A stretch of DNA of 64,000 nucleotides from Melitaea cinxia. Taxonomy: Eukaryota; Arthropoda; Insecta; Lepidoptera; Nymphalidae. The stretch lies in assembly GCF_905220565.1 (NCBI RefSeq), contig NC_059421.1, positions 7,578,501 to 7,642,500 of the forward strand, given 5' to 3'. The notes beneath the pieces are model-generated. The model searched no databases, was not told the DNA's origin, and worked only from the letters and a program-made list of their open reading frames with translations. Shown here one piece after another: positions 45,392-60,200 of this stretch (positions are counted from its first letter, which is position 1; every line of letters starts with the position of its first letter). The translations under genes were made by a program, and so were the position numbers.

Positions 45392-48177
45392 AAGTTTTCA
45401 TCTAGCTTGTATTTCTCCGACTTTATTTACATATACTATTATTTTTCATGTAATTTTATTTCAATAATAATAAAATATAGCCTATTTCACTCCAGAATAG
45501 TGTAGCTTTCTGATAGTAAAAGAATTTTTATGATTGGATCAGTATTTGCGAACATTACCCCCTACAAACAAACAAAGTTAGAACTTTACCTCTTTATAAT
45601 ATTAGTATAGATAATGATTATTTCGCATTGAAAAATATATGCAACCCTAAATTTTCACCCTTCTACCACCAATTCCTATTTTTTAATAGTGTTAAACGTT
45701 TGCCGGGTCAGCTAGTGTTCATATAATTTTGATATATTTTTATTATAACAATAAAAGTTGTAATGTTTTCTTTAAAGTATGAAATTTAACAACAATATGA
45801 TCACATATTGAAATTGTTTTGATGTTTTTAATTTCTTCAAACTGCAATAAATTCCATAAAAGAGTTTTGTGTTTCTGAGCATAATTATAGGAGGAGATCC
45901 TATTTAATTCATATGTATAATATATTCTAAACTCTAATCGTATCTTTTGTTACAGTGGCGTTATGCATTGAAACTGTCAGCTCTTGCGGATGGTACATTC
46001 CGAGTGGAGTTAGATGAAGCCGACCCCTTGTACCCGCGGTACAGGCCTGAATTGGCATTAGCCGGAGAGCCTAAAGGAGATTCGTAAGATAATTTATTCA
46101 TTTAAAATAATATATTTGTATATTTTTTATTTGTAGTATGATAAAAAAAAAAGATTTTGCAAAGGAATGACATCAATGTCACAATGTTGTAATTTTGACA
46201 AAAGTGATGATAGCATTCATTGGCTTCAGTGGGAATGATCTCTGCTTATGACAAATATTCGTTCAAAACTTCAGATATTAGTTCTGGTTTTAATGATCAA
46301 CCAATAATGGAACTAGATACAACATATTTTGTAAAACGAAATGTTTAGTATTAGGGTTAGTTAGTACCCCATAATTTAGCTTGGGTGTATAAATCTTGAT
46401 TCTGTCTTATACTATTTTAGATTAAAACTAGTATCAAATGAAAATGGCAAGCTGACGCTAACCAACTCTCAAGGACACAAGGTGGTCATCTCAGTGTCAC
46501 CGCTGAAGTTTGAGTTCCTGGATCTGAACGGTGAAGTAGCAGTGGTTTTGAATGATAACAACCAGCTGATGGTGGAACCGCTCAGGGTGAGGAGAGAGAG
46601 AATCGGTGATGACGATGAAGGGAATGTGGACGTGAGTGTTGCTTTTGTTTGTCATTTTATGTGTCTTTTTGATGATAATATTACTATTTATTTTTATAAT
46701 ATGATTTTTTGGCAGTATGGAAATTTTTTAAACTACCCACCCTTCTTCTCTCCACCTTTTTGTTTTAACTTTTTTGTATTAAGAGAATATATTTTAAAAT
46801 AGTGTTGTTTTTTTGTCTTAGCTAAATGTTTATAAACATTGTTTTGTAATGTATTTATTGTGTTGTGGCGAAAACGTTTTCTTTGTGCAAAACCAACGGT
46901 CCAATTTACATAATATTATTGTAAATTGGAAACACGGTCCACAAAAGGGAGTCACTATTTCGCACCGGCAAGTTATGAGTGTGAAGTTTTGGATATGAAT
47001 AATATTTTACCTATTTCGGGTTTTCCGTTAAATTCGGAAAGTTTCTAGCCTAACCTAAGCTTTGCGGTTTGATCTGACCAAAAGAAAACCATTATCAGGT
47101 GTCTTATTTAGACTCGGCTAATACTCAACTTCAAACCTTTTAAATCGGATACGATCGGATCGGATGTTACTGACAGTAATTTTTATTTCGGATATCCGAT
47201 ATAAAAATTATAATATAGTCATTGTACCCATACTATAAACTATTTGCCATTGTTTTGTGCTTTCGATCTCGAAAGTTTATCTTGGTCCCCCTGTTTTGTC
47301 TTGGTCTGGCCATTTGTATGTGTGTTGTGGGTATTTCCGGACTCTTAAACGTAGGGTTTCATGCTTCTGGGTCCACGTTGGTTATGGAGCAGTTATTTAT
47401 TTACGTATTACGCTTCAGCCTGTAATATCCCACTACTGGGCATAGGCCTCTTCCCCTATGTAGGAGAAGGATCAGAGCTTAATCCACCACGCTGCTCCAA
47501 TGCGGGTTGGCGGATATATTCCCTACTACGAGTAACGATCGCTATCAGGTGTACATGATAACAACCGGGACCGACGGCTTAACGTGCTCTCCGAGGCACG
47601 ATGGGGACCCACAAGGATTGCACAAACACCCAGACCACGGCAAACACCTGTATGGTTAATACAAATGTTTGTCATGTGCGGGGATCGAACCCGCATCCGC
47701 CAACGCAACAGGTACAATCCATGGCTCTAACCGTTGCGCCAACGCGGCGTCATTAGGCTCGGCATTATTTATTTATTATAAGGTAAATGTTTTTTTCTAG
47801 TTTCAATCTAGGATACTTATATCAACGGAATACCGATGACTGACGTCTCACGTGGCCACACTCGGCCTGATGTCAACGTACTAATGATTTATCTCAGTAC
47901 GTGACTGATAGAACTTCGTTTATCTGAACTTGTTTTCTATAACGCACGAGATCGGTTTTAATCTAATATATAAAATTCTCGTGTCGCGGTGTTTGTAGTT
48001 AAACACCTCCGAAACGGGTAGGTCTGAGAATCAAACAACATCTATTTTTCATTCCCCTAAGTTATAGGGGGGGAATGAGAAGGTTATAATGATAAAATAT
48101 TTGGCAAAACAACGTTTGCGTTGTTTTATTCGAAAGACACACACACATATATATGTATATGTATATATGTATATGTA

Positions 48178-48253
<76 letters not shown>

Positions 48254-51200
48254 TAAATATAGCAATTTTCAAATAAACAATGACAAAACTTTTTAAATCA
48301 TCATTACAGTCTATACAGTCCACTGCTGGACATAGTTTACGCCAAAAATAATGTGAACTCATGTGCTTTGCCCATAGTCACCACGCTGGGCAGGCGGGTT
48401 GGTGACCGAAACTTTTTAAATAAATACGGTCAAACATGAGCGTTACAGAAATTACTCGCTGCGGTACCCACGAGTTGCGAGACTAAATCGTGTATAAAAG
48501 CTCATGTGACACATATTTCTGCTTATTGGTCAAGCTGTGAAAATTGAAACAAAAAAATAACACAGTCAGATTTGTAATATTAGTAATTATATTTAAACTA
48601 GCTGACCCCACAAACGTTGTTTTGCCATATAATTATGTTATTAACTGCCTTAATCCCCCTTATACCTTGGGGTATGGAAATAGATGTTGGCTGAATCTCA
48701 GATCTACCCGATATGCACACAAAATTTCATAAAAATCGGTCCAGCCGTTTCGGAGAAGTACCTACGTTAACTAACATTGTGACACGAGAATTTTTTATAT
48801 AAATAGTATTATTTAATAAATTGTTATAATATTGAGTGTTCGAATCGTCTCTTAAGTCAATAACAAAGCCTAAATTAACAATATTATTACAAAACACTTA
48901 CAAACAAGAGATTTTATTTAATCAATACTTTATATCATTGCGAATAAAGTTCAAAATCATTAAACTAACGTGTAACGGGAATGATTAATACTTAATGATT
49001 TATTTATATTTAATTAATTGTCTACGTGAGGTCACGGGGTTCGGTTAATCAGTTATCAAAAGTATGTAATATTATATTATAACCAGTTATGACAAGATAT
49101 ACGCCCTTTATTTTATATATAATATTTTTTTTCTACTAACTGACCTACTTTGTACTGCTAGTCTTTTTTTTTTCGTAAATAAGTAAACTTTTTTATTATT
49201 TTTAATACAATTCTTACCCTAATAATAATGATCTTGTAAAAAGAATTACGCCGCGTTGGCGCAACGGTCACAGCCATGGATTGTACCCGTTGTACTGGCG
49301 GTTGCGGGTTCGATTCCCGCACATGACAAACATTTGTATTGGCCATACAAGTGTTTGCCGTGGTCTGGGTGTTTGTGCAGTCCTTGTGGGTCTCCCCACC
49401 GTGCCTCGGAGAGCACGTTAAGCCGTCGGTCCCGGTTGTTATCGTATACACCTGATAGCGATCGTTACTCATAGTAGGGAATATATCTGCCAACCCGCAT
49501 TGGAGCAGCGTGGTGGATTAAGCTCTGATCCTTCTCCTACATGGGGAAAGAAGCCTGTGCCCAACAGTGGGATATTACAGGCTGAAGCGAAAAAAGAATT
49601 ATCCGAATTTATTACAGTAATTCGGAAGTTATGCGCGTACATATCGACGGGTCCCAAGAACAAAATCTTATGGAAAAATAAGATGAAATCTGTTTTATTA
49701 TTGATTCGTATTAAACATGCAAAAAGCTACATGGCAATATTTTTTTTTAATTTATTGGTCTTTTATTTTTCTAAATACTCAAGCGAACATCATCTTATCT
49801 ACAATGTACTGCAGCGAACAAACATGTATTCACATATACGAGCTTGTTCTTTACACACCGAAACCGCGCGTGTCGCGACCCATCGTCATTTACGTGTTTG
49901 TACTCGGCAAAGTCGAACATTTTAGCAAGACATCAAGAATTCCTCGAGAATTCGGTTTAATATCATAATTTCAGGTTTCGTGAGTAATAACTGACTGTAA
50001 CAATGTCTAGGTGTATCTAGAAAGAGAGAATATTAAATTTAGCCCTTTTTTTGATAAAATTAGTGACGATCCAACTACTTGTAGCAACGAGGACGAAGAA
50101 ATCTCTAAACAAGGTAAGTAATAGATATTTTTTTTTCATTAAGGTAATTAAAAAAATAGTTACTGGTGTTACTTTATAAGTCTAGAAACTAATTTACCAA
50201 AATTATCTAAAATGCGTATCTTTTGGTCGTTTGTTAATTTACAATGTTGTTCTACAGAAATCTATAACCCATGTAATTGTTCCTTAATAATCAACATATT
50301 TCATTAACCTATATTTTATAGACACGAAAATACTTAATTGTGGTGTATTTAATTTTACCCCAGTAGTTTCACATAAGTTTTTGTTCGACAAAAATCAGAT
50401 TAAAGTCATTCATCGCTTAAGCACATACGATCTTGTTGTATGAAGTTGTACCCAAAAAATGTTGCTGTATCTAAATAAACGATTTTGTTTGTCGTATAAG
50501 TTTTAACATGCGAGCATGTTCTACTCAAAAGTATGTAATTTAACCTCTTTTTAAGAAAAAATATATAACTACAATATTAATCAACAGTTTTTAAATATAA
50601 TACCACACAAATTAAATACATTTTTATTTTCATTTTGACAGAATCTGCCGGTCAACGTAACACCAACACGTCTCCTTTGCCGCCAGCGGCTCAGAATATC
50701 GACGTCGATATGGCAGAAATTTGGCATGATGTTTTTGATTAAAAGGTTCACACAAATGTATTAGGCTTAGGCATTTTTCAGGCCAACTGCGAGCATCTGA
50801 TTCACCACCTCCTCATTTAGTACAAACCTCACATACTGACGAAGTGCTTACACCATTAAATATAGAAGTAACCTCTAGTTTCAATAGCTCACCAGCTGTT
50901 TACATTGAAGAATTAAAGAATTTGAAGATCCTGGAATTTCTGCGCCATATATATATATACATATGGTTTTAGCTACTCCAATGCCTTCCCCCATGAATAT
51001 ACACATAAAATGTAATGACCCTTTTTGTCCCGATCATACTAGTTGGGTTGATTCAATTCGATTGCTAAACATTAGTGCCTCTAACTTAAATACTAGAAAT
51101 GACGCGAAAGCAAAGATCAAAGAAACGCTTGGTACATAAGCAAGACTGGTCTGACGTGAAAAGAAAAAGTTTGCTTGGAAAGAGCCATGTATCAAAGCGA

Positions 51201-54200
51201 GGTAAATTTGTTGGTGAAAAAATAATGGGAAAGGCCTGTAGTTGTAGGAATAATTGTGGGGATAAAATAACAAAAGAAAAAAGACTTGACTGCTTCAATA
51301 AACAACCACGCGTCAATATCGCGAAATTGTAAATAAAACATATAGAACAAGGAGCCAAAGAATTTCGTTTCTGATCAGATAGTTTTGCTGGCCAAAATCA
51401 GAATAGATTTGTCCGTTTTTCATATTTGTATGCAGCCAAAAAGTACAAGGCATCAATCACACATCGATTCCTTGAAAAGGGACATACACAAAACAAGAGA
51501 GAAAGTGTGCATGCCCTTATAGAGCGGTCCTCTTCTTCAAAAACGATTTACACTCTAGATGAATGGTGTTTACTTGTAAGATGGGCAAACACAGAAGGAG
51601 AACCGTATGTAGTAAAAAATATGACAGAACAAATTTTTCTTAATTTTAAGGTTCACGTAAATGACAAATTGTTGAACAAAAATTTTAGACAACAGAAAAT
51701 ATTGTGGACTAAGATTATGGAAGTTTTCGTTGACAAATCGGAACCGAATAAATTGTATTATAAGTGTGATTTAAACCAAGAAACTTATGAATACTTAATT
51801 GTTCGCAGCGATACAAGAAACACAGCTGATATTTTACCTGTATTAGAGTATGCTCAAAGCTAAATATAAAGATTTACTGAGCATGTGTGATTCTGGTGTC
51901 ATAAGTTCATGCAATGCAGTATTCTTTAAATCTTTACCATATTATAATTTTGATTGCAATGATGAAAGAAACGATATATATGACGATGAATCTTAACCAT
52001 AATATTATTTATGCAATAATGATAGAAAGTTTGAGACTGATTTAATTTTAATTTGCTGTGATTAAAAAAACTAATATAAAATATAAAAACGAAGTAGAAA
52101 GTTTAGGACTTAACTAGTAATTGTAATTGAAACTGTGATTTTAAATAAGTAATCTCCCGAATGGACCAAGAAATAAGAGTGATTGTTTATTCTTTGCTAA
52201 AGTTTATTTTTAACAGACTTCTTCTCTCTCGAGGTTCTCAATTCGACTGTTTTTTAACCGACTTCCAAAAAAGGAGGAGGTTCTCAATTCGACTGTATTT
52301 TTTTTTTTTTTTTTTTTTATGTATGTTACATCAGAACTTTTGACCGGGTAAACCGATTTCGACAAATTTTGTTTTAATCGAAAGGTGGTGTGTGCCAATT
52401 GGTCCCATTTAAATTTATTTGACATCTAACAACTAGTTTTCGAGTTATATCTAATAATGCGTTTTTACTTGACGCTTTTTTCGTCGACCTAAGTTGTATT
52501 ATACCGCATAACTTTCTACTGGATGTACCGATTTTGATAATTCTTTTTTTGTTGGAAAGGGGATATCCCTAGTTTAGTACCATGATAAGGAAACCAGGAT
52601 CTGAGAGAAATCGAGGGAAACTCTCGAAAATCCGCAATAACTTTTTACTGGGTGTACCGATTTTGATAATTTTTAATTTAATCGAAAGCTGATGCTTAAT
52701 CATGTGGTCACATATAAATCTTATCGAGATCTGATAACTACTTTTTGAGTAATCTTTGATAACGCGTAGTTGCTTGACTATGTTTTCGTCGATCTACGTT
52801 GTATTACTTGTCGATGTAATTGAAGTCGGTTTTTTTTTCGTTTGCGAGCAAACACAATTATTTTTATGTATGTTACATCAGAACTTTTGACCGGGTGGAC
52901 CGATTTCGACAATTTTTTTTTAATCGAAAGGAGGTGTGTGTCATTTGGTCCCATTCAAATTTATTTGAATTAACCGATTTTTTTGTTTGAAAGGAGATAT
53001 CCCTAGTTTTGTACCATGATAAGGAAACCAGGATTTGATAATGGGATCCCCAGAGAAATCGAGGGAAACTCTCGAAAATCCGCATAACTTTTTACTGGGT
53101 GTACCGATTTTGATAATTTTTAATTTAACCAAAAGCTGTTATTTATCATGTGGTCACATTTAAATTTTATCGAGATCTGATAACTACTTTTTGAGTAATC
53201 TTTGATGACGCGTAGTTACTTGACTATTATTTTTTTCGTCGATCTACGTTGTATTACTTGTCGATGTAATTGAAGTCGGTTTTTTTTTTCGTTTGTCTGC
53301 AAACACAATTATCTTATATATTTTATGATGATTTATCTCGTAATAATGAGAGAATTTTTAACACCTATGTGACGTTTGTTTTGTAACGAAGATCCCACTG
53401 TGCTACTTTTATATTATTAAAGCTTTGATTATAAAAAATAAATGTGTTTTCTTTAATATAAATGTGCACATACTATTATATTGTCGACTAAATTATCTGA
53501 GAAGAACATCATATGTTCACATGGGTTACTATTTTTTTATTCAATTTCCTAAAAAAAAAACCGTATATTTAGATAAGTGCTGGGTAGTTCCGAAGAACAA
53601 ATCCCTATAATATTATAAGAATTAATTTAAGCCTAAAATAAAAGTTAAAGTCTTTATAAACATGTAGAAATAAATAAACAAAGTTCCTGATTAGCTTTTA
53701 CAATGATTTTCCAAACATCATCTTTATTTGCGTAAGTAGTAAATGATTGTATTTCAGCAGAACTTCTAAGCTACATACTGTAATTTGGTAAGTCTGCAGA
53801 TACGATTTTGTTCTTCGGGCCCGTCGATATATTTGGTGATACATTTTTATTTATAGAGATTAAAAAAAAAGTATGTGTGGGTAGTTAGGGTTGACTTACT
53901 TTTGATACAGTTGGTGGCCTTGCTTTGTGCTGAAGGGATGTGGTTTCAATTCCCGCCACGATTCTATGTATATTATTTTTTATATGTACTAGTTGATTCA
54001 AACTAAGATTAGCTGCGTCTCGCGATTACACCTACGTAATTTTCGATCCCGTGGGAAAATCGGGATAGATGTAACTTGTGTGTTTTTCTGGATATCTAGC
54101 TATCCTATATGTTTAGTTACCGAGTTATATTACAATGTGAAAAGTAACAAACGTCTGTCTACTTATGTATACATTTCAAACGCAGCAATGTTTATTGAAT

Positions 54201-57200
54201 ATTAATAATTATTAGATATTTATTTATTATTTACAATTTTAATAATTATTATTACAAAAACAAAAAGAAAAAAGCACTTGTTTTATATTCTTAGTACTTC
54301 TAACGATATTTACTACAAAATTAACTAAAACATTTTTTTTTTTTTTTTTCGATTGGTACCTACTTCTACAGATAACATACGACGATATATGACCAAATTT
54401 ATAACGTTTGTTTTTTTTCTTTTTTTTTTTCGAAAAAAGATGGAAAAGCGCGGGAACTTTGAAGTGAAAAGGCGGTCTTTTTTTTTCAAAAATATTTTAT
54501 TAATTTTATAATTCATTCACTGGAGTTTTTTATAAATAAATACTTATAAATTAATCAAGAGATGGGGAGAAGTAAGAAAAGGAAAAAGAAGGAGGAAGGT
54601 AACGCTGAGGACGACTCGTTGAGCTCCGACTCCGAGTCCATAAAATCTGTTGAGCTAACAGACGCCGAAAGGTATGCCCCGTTTCGGGTAGCCGATTACG
54701 TGCGGCACTACCCTGAGAACGGGGGTAATTTTGACTATATTGTATTCCTGGAGAGTACAGAGGCTGACAAGCCAATCGGAACAAGAGACATGATGACACT
54801 CGCTAATAGCATAAAAAAATATAATAAAGGCGTGAAACAACTAAAACGCATTAATAAAAGTAAAGTTGGAGTTATCTTTGATAGACCTGCTTTTGCTAAC
54901 GCGGTCTTAGGCAACAAAAAATATCTTGATGGGTACAAACTTAAAGCTTCCCTTCCGGCTGCCGCTACAGAGGTCACTGGGGTAATTTCTCATGTGCCTA
55001 TAGAATTATCCAATAAAGAAATATATTCAGCTCTAACTAGCACGAAAAATATTATATCTATACGTAGATTTATGCGACGTGTAAGAGAAAATGGAGAAAT
55101 AAAATTAATCCCCACAAAAACAATTTCTATAACCTTTTCCTGTCCCAATTTACCAGATAGTGTGGACCTCAACAGCTGGCGGTTCGAAGTACGGCAGTAC
55201 ATCCCGCCAGTAAAGCAGTGTCTAAAGTGTTTAAGATATGGTCATATTGCAAAATTCTGTAAAAATTCACAAAGATGCAGCATTTGTGGCGAAGGTCACA
55301 ATTTTAAAGATTGTCAGACTCCTTATACTGCAGCCAGTTGCTGTCACTGCTCTGGCAATCACATTGCCATATCCCCTGCATGCCCTGTTAAAAAAGAAAA
55401 AATCCAGCTTAACAGAGATAAATTTCAGAAAAAAAGCTTTGTTGATGTTTTAAACAGCTCTCACTTTCCATCATTAAACAAAACTGATCAGTTCTTATCT
55501 CTTTTAAATTCCGAAATAATACTCAAATCTATTACAGAAGCTTTAGTAAAACTTATAACACTAAACAAAAATAATGAAATACCTATCTCTTCCCAAAATA
55601 TTAAAAATGTCCTGCAAGATACATTAAAAAAGGTTACTAATAAATAATTTGTACTTTATGGATACTTTAAATATTGTGCAATGGAATGCTCAGAGTATTC
55701 TACACAATCAACATATTTTTAATTATTTCCTTTTGGACAAAAATATTCACATTGCGTTAATTTGTGAGACTTGGTTAAAGCCTTGTCAAAAATTTAAGAT
55801 ACGTCATTACAATGTAATTCGTCTTGATTCAGGAAACACCCACAATGGCGTAGCCATATTAATACATAGCTCTATTTCTTATTCTAAAATTGATACTTTT
55901 TATGATGACTCCATTCAAAATGTTGTTGTTCGTATAAAATACTCTAGCAACAAAGAACTTACTATCATAAGCTTTTACAGTCCAACTAATTGCAATCCTG
56001 CTTTTTCTAAATCTAAACTAGACAGGTTAATTAAAAGTTTACCAGAACCAATCTTCCTAGCAGGAGATTTTAATGGCCTAAACTCAGCCTGGGGCTGTTC
56101 TACTTCTAATTGTCGAGGCAAAGACATTTTAGAGTCTATCAATAACAATAATTTGGTTATACTTAATGACGGAAGTATGACCACTGTTGGTTCGCACATA
56201 TGGAGACAGAATGCTCTTGACTTAACCATAGTATCACCTTCATTGGCTCTAGAGTGTGACTGGTCAGTACATGACGATCCCTTAGGCAGCTACCACTTTC
56301 CTGTAATCACAAAAATTTTACTTAATAACAATCATTACAATGCCACTCCTATTCCCAATAGTAGCTCACTACCCTGCTTCCCTAACCTGAACAACGTTGA
56401 TTGGAACATTTATAATTTAAATGTCCAACTATTGCTCACTGAATTTTCTCTTGATACACAAGACCCCCTTCATAACTACACAAAATTTACAGATATTTTA
56501 CACTCAGCACTGTGGAAATCATCTTTTATTTCTAAGCACTCTTTGGTTAATACAGCTTTATCTTCATGCTCTCCTTCTAACTTAAATAAAAAAAAAAAAC
56601 TTCTTCCTTGGTGGAATTTCAATTGCACCAAAGCCGTATTAAATAGCAAAAACGCTTATTTGACTTTTAAATCTGATCCCACTGAGGCTAATTACATTAA
56701 TTTTAAAAGACTACAAGCCACCAAAAAATATATTATCAGAAATGAGAGAAGAAACAGTTGGATAAAACTTTGTGAACAATTTAACAGATCGACTCCTATA
56801 TCAGTCATTTGGACGTATATGCGAAAATTTAACAAAAGCTATTCTCCACCTTCCCATAACAACTCTGACTATTCTTGGATCTTTGATTTTCTCAAAAAAT
56901 ATACTCCAGATACTGTAGAGCCAGCCTTTAATCTTAATTCTTTCTGCCATATTCTTCCTAATCAAAATTTTATTATAAAATCTTTTACCATTGTCGAATT
57001 AAATTCTGCTATTTCATCCAGAAAAGACTCTACACCTGGCCTTGACTACATTTCATATAAAATGCTTAAACACCTGTCTTCTCAATCTAAACTAATTTTA
57101 TTAAATATCCTGAATCTTCTTTGGGAGCATAATCTTATTCCTATGGATTGGAAGGTTGATTGTTTAGTACCTATCTTAAAACCCAACAAGGACAAGTTTA

Positions 57201-60200
57201 ACTTTGATTCATATAGACCTATAGCATTGACTTCTTGCATGGGAAAAATATTTGAACAACTTTTAAAACAAAGATTGGAACATTTCATAGAGTCTAATCA
57301 TATTTTACCTTCTAATCAGTTTGGTTTTAGAAGAGGCAGGTCTTCAAGGGAGAGCATTGCTCACTTACATCTTGATATTTATAATGCTATACAATCAAAG
57401 CAAGCTCTCGCTGGAGTTTTCTTCGATGTAGTTGGAGCCTTTAATAATGTTAACCATCATATTCTATCCACGGAATTAGCTGCGATTGGTTTACCTGTAA
57501 AAGTTATACAATGGATTTTTAATTTTTTGCACAGTAGGAAGGTATTTGTTAAGTATAATAATAGACTTATTGGTCCAAGGCTTTCTCATAAAGGTACATG
57601 TCAAGGTAGCATTTTGAGTCCATTGATTTTCACACTTTATATACATAGATTAAACTTAATTCTAGGCTCTCATATATACAATTTACAGTTTGCTGATGAT
57701 TTGGTAGTCTATTGTTCTAGTAATAATATAACTACCCTAAATCTTAAGTTAAACGAAGCTTTAGTTAAATTAAATTCTTATTTTAATTATCTTGCATTGG
57801 ACATTAGCTTTGAAAAGTCTAAAGTCATAGTTTTTAATAAAGTAGGGTCTGAAAGAATTAAAATAAACTATAATAATATATCTCTTCTTATCACAAATGA
57901 AGTTAAATTTTTAGGTGTTATATTCATGAATAACTTATCATGGAACAAATATGTAGACCACATAGTTGATAGAGCTCTTAAGGCTCTTAATATTTTAAAG
58001 TCTCTTGCAAAAACATATTGGGGTTCTGATCCAAAAATCCTTCTTACCCTATATAAATCTCTTGTACGCAGTCATTTTGAATATGGATTTCTATGTTTTT
58101 CTGCTAATGACAAGTTGGTTAACAAATTAAATATTATTCAAAATCACAGCCTGAGACTTATCACTGGCGCCATGAAAACAACCCCAATTAATTCGTTACA
58201 GGTCGAGTGCAACATTTCCCCTTTACACCTTAGATTTAAATATTTGAAATACTGTTTTTTGCTAAAACTGTTTTCCATTAGTAATCATCCTCTAATTAAA
58301 AAGCTTAATTACTTACATAGTAAATATCCTGTAAATGCTCCATTAACTTCTAATAACCCATTTATTCTCTTCGAATATTCATTCATGTTAAATCTAAATA
58401 ACCAACACAAAATACACAGTTCTAGCAATTGGATGTGTTACGAAAAGGAGTTTGACTGTCTTATTAATCAAATCGATATTATTATTGACCATAAGCTAAA
58501 AGAGCGCCAGGAAGTTTACAACCTCATAGCACAATACTCTGATAAGTTCAAACAAGTTTACACAGATGGATCAAAAAATGATATAAATGTTTCCATGGCC
58601 TATTATGTACCTCATCTGAAGTTTGGCCAAGGCGTCAGATTGAAAAAGGAGATATCAATATTTACAGCTGAAGCTCTAGCAATTACTGCTGCCCTAGAAT
58701 TCATTAAAAAACAAACTAATCAATATTGGCTGATCATTACTGACAGTATGAGCGTTCTAAAGGCTTTAGATAATTATCAATTCAGTGCTAATACAAACTT
58801 CATCATTTTAGAAATAAGACATCTCCTTTATCAACTATCCAGAAGAAACTACAACAACAAATTATTGTGGACACCTTCACATATAGGAGTAAGGGGAAAT
58901 GAACATGTGGACTTTCTGGCACGTTCAATTGTTGACAGTGACAGCGGCAGCCCTGTTGATGAGAATGTTGCCGTACCATACACTGATCTATTAGTTGCTA
59001 TTAAATCAAAAATCCTATCTGATTGGCGTGATCTTTGGCGACAAACCTTGTTAAGAAAAGGATCTTGGTATGCTCAGATAAATCAAGATATTGGAAAAAG
59101 TCCTTGGTTTACTAAATCGCATCAACATAGAAGCAGAAAATATTATACAATACTATGCCGCTTGAGATTTGGACATTGCAGATTTAATGCACATTTGAAT
59201 CGTATGCGTATCATCTCATCGCCCGTTTGCCCACATTGCACCAACAACTCTACACAGTCTTTAGATCACATATTTTTTGAATGCTCCGCTTTTAATCTGG
59301 AACGCCTCTTATTTATAGCCAACTTGTTATCAACTTCTGGACCAAAAAATGTCCCGCGCAATACACAAGATTTATTGACTAATTTGGATAACTATACTAG
59401 TATATTTGAATTTATTTGCAATACTATCAATGATATTTGAAACAGGATCAGGACCTTCATTCATCGGATGTGAAATTTTATTTTGATATTTCAGGCTTCG
59501 GCCTATTACAGACTTGGTTTCGACCTCGCCTATCACTTATAGACAAAGAAGAGTAGACGAAAATATGAAATTTCAGACTTGGTTTCGGCCTTACTCTACC
59601 AGTCATCGAATCAGAAGAACAATAAAGTTACTTCAGACTTGGCTCCGGCCTTTTGATATATCAGAACGAAACTTACAAATTCAGACTAGGCTGTATGGAT
59701 TATAGTCCTTTGCCTTTCCCTATTGGGGATAAATTTTAAAACAACAACAACGAAAAAAGATGTAATAGGTTATGCTATTATATTTTTTTCTTTTATTTTA
59801 TCATTTATTTTCAAGAAATTTAGTTTTACAGATGGTGCTAAATATTGATTTAAATGTATTTTAACATTTTCGTATTCCTTACTTGTGATTTTGCACTATG
59901 CTTAAGTTACCTGTTTTATTTTGTTTGTCGCGTGTTATGTCAATATCTAGTATATTCAACTGCATATATTAAACGATTATGGTCAGTTTTGTGGACTAAT
60001 TAAAAAAAAAAGGTACAGTTAGGTACAGAGCGTCTCAGACATTTCCTCTATGATATTGTTATACTTTCTAGAATTATGATAAAAAAATGACTTGATTTGA
60101 TTTGATACCCTTGATTGATTACGAACTTACTTGATACGAAGAAGATGATGCATTAAGATTTCATATTGCTATGTACAGTCTAAAATGTGTCGGTTTTACT

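Larger units (their letters stand above)
49641..53830 (+). mobile_element. Putative DNA transposon with about 30-bp inverted ends
   Basis: Left 49641-49670 (ATATCGACGGGTCCCAAGAA...) and right 53801-53830 are reverse complements at 27 of 30 positions. Between them lie broken pieces of a cysteine-rich protein family (50056-51863) and, as later insertions, AACCGACTTCC repeats (52229-53315). ATAT at both outer edges may be a target duplication. Superfamily unknown. Confidence 0.5.
54440..60104 (+). mobile_element. I-like non-LTR retrotransposon, both ORFs intact, in GANAB intron 3
   Basis: ORF1 with zinc knuckles, ORF2 with endonuclease, reverse transcriptase and RNase H: the layout of the I clade. 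The 5' end is not defined. The 3' end is placed at TTGATTTGATTTGA (about 60090-60104), a short tandem end of the type LINEs carry, but this is uncertain. Same strand as GANAB. Confidence 0.8.

Noticed and set aside
48126..48362. Minus-strand ORF with Ile-Tyr repeats
   Set aside because: Translation of a TA microsatellite.
49500..49968. Overlapping ORFs of 83 and 141 codons
   Set aside because: The first part is SINE tail and the rest has no coding pattern.
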